A stretch of 64,000 nucleotides of DNA from the NCBI RefSeq assembly GCF_031626875.1, contig NZ_JANDMF010000004.1, positions 62,001 through 126,000 of the forward strand, read 5' to 3'. Below are positions 15,742 through 23,276 of the stretch, piece after piece. Each line of letters begins with the position of its first letter. The first letter of the stretch is position 1. The stretch is from Clostridium sp031626875. GTDB lineage: Bacteria; Bacillota; Clostridia; Clostridiales; Clostridiaceae. The translations under genes and the position numbers were made by a program. The notes beneath the pieces are model-generated. The model searched no databases. It was not told the DNA's origin and worked only from the letters and a program-made list of their open reading frames with translations.

Positions 15742-17736
15742 TTATATATGATTCGCTACTTCAAATGCATCCCAAATAGCATACATTATATTTGAAACCT
15801 TACGTGCATCTCCTAGTAAATAAATATCTGCTATATCGAATTCTAATTCTTTATATAGAGTATTTTCTTCTTTATACCCTACAGAAAGGATTACTGAATC
15901 ACACTTAATGTTTTCAATACCATTTTCTGTTTCCATTTCAAGTATTCCATCTTTATATGCTTTAACCTTTGAATTTGTTTTAACTTCTATGTTATTAAAT
16001 GGAATTAATTTTTCAAGCATTTCACTATTAGCTGAACATAAAGGTCCATTTAAAGCAAGTATTTTGTGTAAAGCTTCTACAATTGTTACCTTCTTACCTT
16101 GCTTTGCTAAATGAAGTGCTGTTTCACATCCTACAAGTCCACCACCTACAACAATTGTTGTATCTTTAGGATCTTTAACATCTGTTAAAACATCTGCTGC
16201 TGTAAATACATTTTCATCATCTCCAAGTGAAAATACCTTTGGAGTTGAACCTGTTGCAATTATTACGCTATCAGCATTAAATTCTAATATTTGTTTTTTA
16301 GTTACTTCACTATTTAAATGTACTTCAACATTTAATTCTTCTAAAGTTTGTGCATACCAATCAGCTAGAGCTATATCATCTTCTTTAAAGTCTGGAACTC
16401 CACCAGGAATTAGATTTCCTCCTATTCTTGATGATTTTTCAAATAACACTGGTTCATGTCCTCTTAATGCTAGAACTCTTGCAGCTTCGCAACCAGCTAC
16501 ACCTCCACCAACTATTAATACCTTTTTCTTCTTTAAAATAGGTGTTAATGAGTTTACTTTTTCTTTACAAGCTTGTGGGTTTACTGCACAGTTAAGCATA
16601 GAGAAATGCTGAAGACGGCCCATACATCCTTCTTGACAAGATATACATGGTCTAATTGATTTACATCTATTGCTTCTTAATTTATTTACATAATCAGGAT
16701 CTGCAAGTAATGGTCTTCCTAAACTTATCATATCGCATGTCCCATTTTCCACAGCTTCTAAAGCCATATCAGGATCATCCATTCTACCTGCACAAATAAC
16801 TGGTACATCTACGGTTTCTTTCATAAGTTTAGCATAAGGTCTGTATAAACCTTTTTCTTGATACATTGGAGGATGACTCCACCACCATGAATCATAGGAT
16901 CCAACATCTGTGTCTAAAGCGTCATATCCATACTTAACTAATAATTTAGCTGCTTCTATACCTTCTTCTAAATCTCTACCCTTTTCTACAAATTCTTCAC
17001 CTGGTAAAGCTCCATCTCTAAAATCTTTTATAAAACTTTTTGGTGAATATCTTAATGTAACAGGGAAATCTTGTCCACATCTTTCTTTTATCTCTTCAAC
17101 TATTTCACGAGCAAAACGAAGTCTATTTTCTAAAGTTCCACCATATTCATCAGTTCTTTGATTGAAAAGTGCAATTGCAAATTGATCTATTAAATAACCT
17201 TCATGAACAGCATGAATTTGAACTCCATCAAATCCTGCTCTTTTTGCATTAAATGCTCCATCACCAAACTTTTTAACTATAGATTTTATTTCTTCTATAG
17301 TAAGTTCACGACATGTTTTATCAAGCCATCTATGTTGTATTGGAGATGGTGCTACTGGTGGAAACTCACCTAAATTTGTTGGTATAGTAACTCTTCCAAA
17401 TCCACCTGACATTTGTAAAAATACTTTTGAATTATATGCATGTATTCTTTCTGTCATTTCTTTTCCTGTTCTAACAAATTGAACTGGATTATGTGTTGGA
17501 CATGGAACATTTGGCATACCATGTTCTTCTATTTCATTATCAACAAAAGTTACACCTGTAATTATTAAACCAGTGCCTCCTTTTGCTCTTTCAGTATAGT
17601 AGTCTATACCTCTTTGATTGAATCCACCTTCACTATCTGCAAGCCCTAATGGCCCCATTGGTGCTAATGCAAAACGATTTTTAATTTCACAGCTACCAAT
17701 TTTTACTGATTCAAATAACTTTTTATACTTATTCAT
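15742..17736 (-). CDS. enr: 2-enoate reductase (FldZ-like, FMN/FAD/4Fe-4S)
   Basis: 664 residues, the usual length of clostridial 2-enoate reductases. The N-terminal ~350 residues are an old yellow enzyme barrel (FALAPMGPLGLADSEGG, IHAVHEGYLIDQF). A cysteine cluster follows (CISCQEGCMGR, then NCAVNP) for one 4Fe-4S centre. The C-terminal half has two dinucleotide-binding folds (VLIVGGGVAGCEAARV and VVGGGLVGCETALHL). These enzymes reduce the C=C bond of enoates such as cinnamate or crotonate with NADH. The N-terminus closely matches what I remember of FldZ/EnoR rather than BaiCD or FadH. It is a single-gene unit divergent from a PadR regulator. Confidence 0.88.
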   Translation of the reverse strand: MNKYKKLFESVKIGSCEIKNRFALAPMGPLGLADSEGGFNQRGIDYYTERAKGGTGLIITGVTFVDNEIEEHGMPNVPCPTHNPVQFVRTGKEMTERIHAYNSKVFLQMSGGFGRVTIPTNLGEFPPVAPSPIQHRWLDKTCRELTIEEIKSIVKKFGDGAFNAKRAGFDGVQIHAVHEGYLIDQFAIALFNQRTDEYGGTLENRLRFAREIVEEIKERCGQDFPVTLRYSPKSFIKDFRDGALPGEEFVEKGRDLEEGIEAAKLLVKYGYDALDTDVGSYDSWWWSHPPMYQEKGLYRPYAKLMKETVDVPVICAGRMDDPDMALEAVENGTCDMISLGRPLLADPDYVNKLRSNRCKSIRPCISCQEGCMGRLQHFSMLNCAVNPQACKEKVNSLTPILKKKKVLIVGGGVAGCEAARVLALRGHEPVLFEKSSRIGGNLIPGGVPDFKEDDIALADWYAQTLEELNVEVHLNSEVTKKQILEFNADSVIIATGSTPKVFSLGDDENVFTAADVLTDVKDPKDTTIVVGGGLVGCETALHLAKQGKKVTIVEALHKILALNGPLCSANSEMLEKLIPFNNIEVKTNSKVKAYKDGILEMETENGIENIKCDSVILSVGYKEENTLYKELEFDIADIYLLGDARKVSNIMYAIWDAFEVANHI

Positions 17737-17798
17737 CTTTTGCCCTCCTAAAATTAGACCTCAATGGTTAATTATAATTAGTTAAACTTTTCACATTG

Positions 17799-17837
17799 AT
17801 TATATTATTAATTTATTTGTTATGTCAATACTTACAT
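17799..17837 (-). promoter_or_regulatory. 2-enoate reductase promoter with overlapping PadR-type operator
   Basis: Minus-strand TTGACA (17828-17823) and TATAAT (17804-17799) are 18 bp apart. ATGT-N8-ACAT (17822-17837), the dyad described for PadR of phenolic-acid metabolism, covers the -35. The adjacent divergent gene encodes a PadR protein, so repression of the reductase by it is a direct prediction. Confidence 0.7.
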
Positions 17838-17918
17838 GTTTTATTTTAGTGTGCATCTTGTGTTTACTTTTTTTTTAATCGTGTTAAAATATTAGCTAGA
17901 AGGAGTGAAATTTTACAT

Positions 17919-18470
17919 ATGAGGACTTTAAAATATGCTATATTAGGATTAGTAAACAGAAAACCCTTAACAGGTTATGACATAACTAAAGAATTTAATG
18001 AAGGTCTTGTTAACTTTTGGTATGCAAAACATAGTCAAATTTATCCTGAACTAAGAAAGTTAACTGATGAAGGACTTATTTCATATGAAACTGTTATTCA
18101 AGGAGAAAAATTAGAAAAGAAACTTTATAATATTACAAAAGAAGGAAAAAGCGCTCTTAAGAATTGGTTATCTAAAGATGAACCTCTAGAGCCAACCCCT
18201 AAAGATATCTTTAGACTTAAGGCTTATTTTTGTGATGAAATAGATAGAAAAACCGTACTTAACTTATTCTTTAGCCAATTAGAAAAACGTAAAGAAAAAC
18301 TTCAAATTCTAGAACAATATATCATCAACCTTTCTGATATTGATGAAATATCTTCACCTAAATTTGGAGATTATATAGTTTTAAAGGGTGCTATTCTTAG
18401 AGAAAAATCTTATATTGAATGGCTTGAATTTTGTATAAATAAAATAGAAAATTCTAAGAAAAATATATAA
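17919..18470 (+). CDS. PadR-family transcriptional regulator
   Basis: 183 residues. The N-terminal winged helix has the PadR hallmarks LKYAILGLVNRKPLTGYDI, KHSQIYPELRKLTDEGLI and the YNITKEGK wing; the C-terminal ~90 residues are the helical Vir_act_alpha_C-type dimerisation domain. The ATG at 17919 is preceded by AAGGAG at a longish spacing of 13. PadR proteins commonly respond to phenolic acids, which fits the divergent cinnamate-type reductase. Confidence 0.9.
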   Translation: MRTLKYAILGLVNRKPLTGYDITKEFNEGLVNFWYAKHSQIYPELRKLTDEGLISYETVIQGEKLEKKLYNITKEGKSALKNWLSKDEPLEPTPKDIFRLKAYFCDEIDRKTVLNLFFSQLEKRKEKLQILEQYIINLSDIDEISSPKFGDYIVLKGAILREKSYIEWLEFCINKIENSKKNI

Positions 18471-18531
18471 GTTTTTTACAATTATTTATGTACAATTTAA
18501 TTTAATCCCCATACTTTGTAGTCAATTATTA

Positions 18532-18578
18532 AAAATTAACCATAATAATTTTTTATTTTAATTATTATGGTTAATTTT
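18532..18578 (+). terminator. Long hairpin after padR
   Basis: A perfect 19-bp stem: positions 18532-18550 pair with 18560-18578 around a T-rich 9-nt loop. The plus-strand tail begins TTTTGCTTTG. Likely terminator, usable in both directions. Confidence 0.7.
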
Positions 18579-18679
18579 GCTTTGATGTACAAATATATCA
18601 TAATATTTTCGTATATTAAGGCCTTGTACAATTAATAAATAATACTATATATATCGTTTCTATTCTATTATTCAAGAAT

Positions 18680-19492
18680 TTAATTGAATTTTTTATGTTT
18701 GCTAGATAATATGCTTTTCACAACTAATACACAAGCAAGAACAACAACTGAAATTAATGCAGTAAATCCCCCAGATGCAACATTTAGATAATATGAAATG
18801 AACAATCCCAACATTATATCTATTATGCTAAAAATAATAGAGAATATCAATGTTGTTTTAAATCCTTTTCTAAGTTGTAAAGCTGTAGCAACAGGGAGTG
18901 CAATCATAGAACTTAACACTAACACTCCTACTATTCTTATTGATACCGATATTGTTGATGCTACAAGAATAGAAAACACATAATTAATTAATTTCACTCT
19001 TACTCCAGCTATTTTAGCCGCTTCTTCATCATATGATATGTAAATTAATTGATTATATAAAAATATAAGAGTCAAAACAGAAATCACACTTAAAACAAAA
19101 ACCATAATCATATCAAATTTTGTTACTGTTAGTATACTTCCAAACATAAATGAATCTGCATTTGCATGAAGTTTTCCTGAACTGATAATTGTAATTGCAG
19201 TTCCTACACTTAAAGAAAGAACAATTGTAAGAATTAGATCAGCATATTTCTTAAAATAGCTTTGTAAAAATTCAATTATAGCTCCACATATAGATGTAAA
19301 TACAAATGCACCCAGTACAGGACTCTGATTGGCCATTAGACTAATTGTAATCCCTGCAAGAGAAGCATGAGATAATGTATCTCCTATCATAGAGTATCGA
19401 CGAAGAACCAAGAAAATGCCAATACATGGACATAAAATTGAAATAAACACTGAAACAAAAATTGCATTCTGCATAAAAGTATAATTAAACAA
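18680..19492 (-). CDS. znuB: Zinc ABC transporter permease ZnuB
   Basis: 270 residues and about eight hydrophobic segments, typical of the ABC-3 metal permeases. Motifs include RRYSMIGDTLSHASLAG near the N-terminus and GVLVLSSMIALPVATALQL near residue 200. It forms the metal channel with ZnuC. The start overlaps the end of znuC by 8 bp. Manganese is the alternative metal, but the binding protein looks zinc-type. Confidence 0.88.
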   Translation of the reverse strand: MFNYTFMQNAIFVSVFISILCPCIGIFLVLRRYSMIGDTLSHASLAGITISLMANQSPVLGAFVFTSICGAIIEFLQSYFKKYADLILTIVLSLSVGTAITIISSGKLHANADSFMFGSILTVTKFDMIMVFVLSVISVLTLIFLYNQLIYISYDEEAAKIAGVRVKLINYVFSILVASTISVSIRIVGVLVLSSMIALPVATALQLRKGFKTTLIFSIIFSIIDIMLGLFISYYLNVASGGFTALISVVVLACVLVVKSILSSKHKKFN

Positions 19493-20162
19493 TCATATCA
19501 CCCCTTATATTATTTCTTAAATATTTATCAAAATATTTCTGAGGAGTACAAAGATATCCTCTTCCACCAATAAGATGATATATAAGTGTTGAATTTGAAA
19601 TAGCTGCATTTAAATTATGTTCAACAGAAACTATTGTAATTCCATTTTCTTTATTTATTTTTTTTAGGAATCCATAAATTTCATCTTGACTGTTAATATC
19701 AACTCCAGTAGAAGGTTCATCAAGAATCAATAAATCTGGGTTTCCCATCAATGCTCTTGCAATTAGTATTTTTTGACTTTGTCCACCAGACAAAGTTCCC
19801 ATCAAGGAATTTGTATAATCAGTCATTCCAACTTTTTTAAGATTTTCTATAATCGCATCTTTATCTTTTATTTTTAAAAGCTTTCTATAAGAATTAAGCA
19901 TTTCGTAAACTGTAATTGGAAAATCAGAATTAGAAAAATCATTTTTTTGAGGCACATATCCAATTCTCTTTGCATTAGATATAATTCTTCCTTTTGTTGT
20001 TTTTATAAATTTTAATATTAACCTCATAAAAGTACTTTTCCCACAACCATTTTCACCCAATACTGATATATACTCTCCATCTTGTATTTCCAGATTAATT
20101 TCATCTAATAAATATGGTGACATTCCAGTATATGAAAAGAATAAATTTTCTGCTTTTATCAT
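19485..20162 (-). CDS. znuC: Zinc ABC transporter ATP-binding protein ZnuC
   Basis: 225 residues with Walker A GENGCGKST, signature LSGGQSQK, Walker B LLILDEPSTG and an H-loop (SVEHN). An in-frame GTG start at 20171 is possible, but the ATG at 20162 follows AAAGGGTG at normal spacing and begins the conserved MIKAENL. First gene of the minus-strand half of a divergent znuCB/znuA locus. Confidence 0.9.
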   Translation of the reverse strand: MIKAENLFFSYTGMSPYLLDEINLEIQDGEYISVLGENGCGKSTFMRLILKFIKTTKGRIISNAKRIGYVPQKNDFSNSDFPITVYEMLNSYRKLLKIKDKDAIIENLKKVGMTDYTNSLMGTLSGGQSQKILIARALMGNPDLLILDEPSTGVDINSQDEIYGFLKKINKENGITIVSVEHNLNAAISNSTLIYHLIGGRGYLCTPQKYFDKYLRNNIRGDMIV

Positions 20163-20232
20163 AATAAACACCCTTTCTAATTATAAAACATCATTCTTGA
20201 CAAATATATCCACATGTTCTATTATATATTTT

Positions 20233-20256
20233 AAATGCAAACGGTATGCATTTGCA
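20233..20256. promoter_or_regulatory. Nested inverted repeats between znuC and znuA (candidate metal-repressor site)
   Basis: AAATGCA-N7-TGCATTT (20233-20253) overlaps TGCAAA-N9-TTTGCA (20236-20256) in the 118-bp divergent gap. The site is about 25 bp before the znuA start and about 70 bp before znuC. A Fur/Zur- or MntR-type repressor controlling both arms would fit; the palindrome is seen, the regulator is inferred. Confidence 0.6.
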
Positions 20257-20280
20257 AGTATAATTTAGGAGGTTTATAAA

Positions 20281-21192
20281 ATGTTTAAAAGATTAAGTGC
20301 TTTATTATTATTATTTCTAATTGTAATCATGAATTTTTCAGGATGTGGTAATAATAATGTAAGTAAAACTAAAGGAGAAAAGTTAAAAGTTTCTGTTACT
20401 TTTAATGCAATGAAAGAATTTGTTGATGCTGTTGGAAAGGATAAAGTAGATATTTCAACAATTATTCCAGATGGCACAGAACCCCATGACTTTGAACCAA
20501 AGTCACAGGATCTTGTTAATCTTAGTACAGCTAAAATTTTTGTATATAGCGGTTTAGGAATGGAATCTTGGGCTGATGATGCTATTAAATCTGCAAATAA
20601 TAAAAATCTGATTGCAGTAGAAGCATCAAACGGTGTTAATGCAATAGCTAATACTAATGCTGAGGAAATTAAAGAACATGGACAGTATGATCCTCATATC
20701 TGGCTTAGTCTTAAAGGTGCTGAAACTGAAGTTAAAAACATAAAAGATGCACTTGTTAAAGCTGATCCATCAAATAAAGATTATTATGAAAATAATTGTA
20801 CTGAGTTTGTCTCCAAACTGGATAGTCTTTATAATGAATATAAAGAAAAATTTAACTCTGTGAAAAAGAAAGGTATTGTAACTGGACATGCTGCTTTTGC
20901 TTACTTATGTCAGGATTTTGATTTAACTCAAAATAGTGTTGAAGATGTTTTTGCAGAAGGAGAACCTAGTGCTCAACAATTAAGCGATCTTGTAAAATAC
21001 TGCAAAGAAAATAAAGTTTCAACAATTTTTGCTGAAGAAATGGCAAGTCCTGAAGTTTCTAAAACATTAGCTAATGAAGTTGGGTCAAAAGTAGATACAA
21101 TTTATACTATTGAAGGCAATGAGGATAATAAGACATATATCGAACGTGTAAAAGAAAACCTCTATAAGATTTATGATTCTTTGATAAAATAA
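20281..21192 (+). CDS. znuA: Zinc-binding lipoprotein ZnuA/AdcA-like
   Basis: 303 residues. A lipoprotein signal ends in MNFSGC (Cys22). The cluster 9 metal ligands are visible: H69 in GTEPHDFEP, H139 in YDPHIW and H203 in VTGHAAFAYL. A histidine in the third position is the pattern of zinc binders; manganese proteins of the PsaA type carry glutamate there. The long His-rich loop of Gram-negative ZnuA is reduced to a short EEIKEHGQYD stretch. RBS AGGAGG is eight bases before the ATG. Divergent from znuCB. Confidence 0.88.
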   Translation: MFKRLSALLLLFLIVIMNFSGCGNNNVSKTKGEKLKVSVTFNAMKEFVDAVGKDKVDISTIIPDGTEPHDFEPKSQDLVNLSTAKIFVYSGLGMESWADDAIKSANNKNLIAVEASNGVNAIANTNAEEIKEHGQYDPHIWLSLKGAETEVKNIKDALVKADPSNKDYYENNCTEFVSKLDSLYNEYKEKFNSVKKKGIVTGHAAFAYLCQDFDLTQNSVEDVFAEGEPSAQQLSDLVKYCKENKVSTIFAEEMASPEVSKTLANEVGSKVDTIYTIEGNEDNKTYIERVKENLYKIYDSLIK

Positions 21193-21227
21193 TTCGTTCA
21201 TATTTCAGTTATATACTAAAAATAAGC

Positions 21228-21272
21228 CATCCTTCTACACAAATTATTTAAAACAATTTATATAGAAGGATG
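21228..21272. terminator. Convergent terminator hairpin
   Basis: CATCCTTCTA (21228-21237) pairs with TAGAAGGATG (21263-21272), with T-rich stretches on both outer sides. It separates znuA from the convergent acetyltransferase gene. Confidence 0.65.
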
Positions 21273-21317
21273 ATTTATCTATTCTTATTTTTTTATTTCA
21301 ATTTTGAAATTATATAT

Positions 21318-21761
21318 TTAATTGCTATATAGCATCTCTATATGTGGAATTCCATCTTCTAAATACTTATCACTTGTTTGTTTAAATCCCAAATTTCCAT
21401 AAAAGTTTATCAAGTGAGCTTGAGCTGAAATTCTAATTTCCGTTTCATTTAATTCTTTTTCAATAAACTGAATGGCTCTTTTTAACATATCACTTGCTAT
21501 AGAGTGTCCCCTATAAGATTTTTTTACTACAACTCTCCCAATAGACATTTCTTTATAAGAAATATTTTTTGGCAAAATTCTTAAATAAGCTATAATTTGT
21601 CCATTATTTTTTAAATATAAGTGATATGATTTTTCATCTTTTCCATCACAATCTTCATAAATACATTCTTGTTCTATTACAAATACTTCACTTCTTAGTC
21701 TTAAAATTTTATACATATCTTCACTATTTAATTCTTTAAACTTTTTTAAAATCCAATCCAT
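21318..21761 (-). CDS. elaA: ElaA-type GNAT acetyltransferase
   Basis: 147 residues with the ElaA pattern: RSEVFVIEQECIYEDCDGKD near the N-terminus, then IGRVVVKKSYRGHSIA (acetyl-CoA loop), AQAHLINFYGNLGF and EDGIPHIEM at the C-terminus. ElaA proteins are GNAT-fold N-acetyltransferases of unknown substrate. The frame has an earlier ATG at 21776, but that codon is part of the GGAGG that serves the ATG at 21761. Single-gene unit. Confidence 0.85.
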   Translation of the reverse strand: MDWILKKFKELNSEDMYKILRLRSEVFVIEQECIYEDCDGKDEKSYHLYLKNNGQIIAYLRILPKNISYKEMSIGRVVVKKSYRGHSIASDMLKRAIQFIEKELNETEIRISAQAHLINFYGNLGFKQTSDKYLEDGIPHIEMLYSN

Positions 21762-21878
21762 TAAAATTTCCTCCATTAGTAAAGCTTATAACTTTTATTA
21801 TATTCCATAAAAATACACAAAGCAATTGAATTAGCAACACTTACCATATTGTTATACACATGGAAGCATCTCTATTAA

Positions 21879-23126
21879 TCAAGAATAAAGTTTCCCTTTA
21901 AAATTTGTTATCATTTCAGGTATTGGTAATACTGCTGCTGCACTTATTACACTGCATACTGCTAAAGCTGAAAATAATAATGCAAATCCACCTATTCCTA
22001 TAAGAGTTGGGGCAAAGGCTGGTACTATTGAGTTTGGTAAATTCCCTGCTGTATTAACTATACTCATATCCTTTGCTACTTCTTGCATGTTTGGTAAAAT
22101 ACGCATTGTTAATGCCATATCTACTGCTAAATATGCAGAATATCCCGAACTAATAAATATACAAGCTATTATAGCCATTACTATTGAATTAGCTAAAACT
22201 AATAATATTAATCCTAATGCTACAATAAACCCACTAGCTATTAAAATTGGCTTTTGCTTCTTAAACTTATCTGAAATGCTTCCAGCTATTATACTAGCTA
22301 CTGCACCAACAACTGAACCTATAATTCCATTTATGAAAACTAATTGTGTAACTTCATTTTGTGGAATGTTAAAATGCATTACAAAATACAATGTCATATA
22401 AGTTTGAGATGCATAAGAAATAGCCATGAAAAAACGTGTAGCCACTCCCCATGAGAATTCTGGGTATTTTTTCAAACTTGGATAAAATGAAATTTTGTCC
22501 TTTTTTATTTTATTATTAGTGGTCTTTTTTTCTGCTGGAGTATCTTTTATAATTGTACAGCAGATAACAGAAGTAATTACATAAATCACAGCTAGAACAT
22601 TAAACTTTGTTGAAATACTTGAATTATTTATAAATGTCATAATACCAATGCCAATTTGTATTCCTACTGGTGCAAAAATACCTAGCAAACCACCAGCTGT
22701 GCCTCTCTTTTCGTTTTCACATTGATCTGCCAATGCTCCATTAAGAGCTGAATACATAAAATTAAATCCAATACAACATACAACCCATAATAAAACAATT
22801 ACTTTAACTGAAGTTGAATATCCAATAACACATAAACCAACTGAACCTATTAATGATCCTAATATAATCCACGTTTTACGTTTACCAAATTTAATACATG
22901 TCTTGTCACTTATCATTCCTCCAATATATCCTGCAATTAGAGTAGCAATCCCTCCAATTGCAGCTGTTAAACTAAAATTAATTGTTGCATCTTGTGGGGT
23001 TAATTCTAAAAACTTAAGTGTTAAAAGTAAAGCTGTAGGTACTATAGATGCTATATAAAATCCAACATTTCCAATAATCAAACCTGTCATTAATTTTTTA
23101 AATGATGTGCATATTTCATTATTCAT
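21879..23126 (-). CDS. MFS transporter, likely for rhamnosides
   Basis: 415 residues, about twelve hydrophobic segments and a central loop (PAEKKTTNNKIKKDK) separating the two halves. It has MFS loop motifs such as GGMISDKTCIKFGKRKTWI and GSISDKFKKQKP. It is 150 bp downstream of an alpha-L-rhamnosidase on the same strand, so uptake of rhamnose-containing oligosaccharides or flavonoid glycosides is a reasonable inference. The sequence does not fix the substrate. Confidence 0.78.
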   Translation of the reverse strand: MNNEICTSFKKLMTGLIIGNVGFYIASIVPTALLLTLKFLELTPQDATINFSLTAAIGGIATLIAGYIGGMISDKTCIKFGKRKTWIILGSLIGSVGLCVIGYSTSVKVIVLLWVVCCIGFNFMYSALNGALADQCENEKRGTAGGLLGIFAPVGIQIGIGIMTFINNSSISTKFNVLAVIYVITSVICCTIIKDTPAEKKTTNNKIKKDKISFYPSLKKYPEFSWGVATRFFMAISYASQTYMTLYFVMHFNIPQNEVTQLVFINGIIGSVVGAVASIIAGSISDKFKKQKPILIASGFIVALGLILLVLANSIVMAIIACIFISSGYSAYLAVDMALTMRILPNMQEVAKDMSIVNTAGNLPNSIVPAFAPTLIGIGGFALLFSALAVCSVISAAAVLPIPEMITNFKGKLYS

Positions 23127-23276
23127 TTTATTTCTCTCCTTTTAATCCATCTTAATTTTTTGATATTCTTTATATAGCGAGAATAAATTGACCACATATT
23201 ATAAATCATATTAAGCTTCATATTAATCTATATACTTTTAAAAACGCTGCATTTATTTAACCTTTACTTCACGAAG

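Noticed and set aside
17769..17780. TAATTATAATTA palindrome as the PadR operator
   Set aside because: Low-complexity AT palindrome; the ATGT-N8-ACAT dyad on the -35 is a better match.
22087..22401. Plus-strand open frame of 104 codons
   Set aside because: Antisense shadow of the MFS gene, without RBS or recognisable protein. The same applies to 27767-28162, 33216-33521, 39657-39989, 40746-41090 and 51385-51762.
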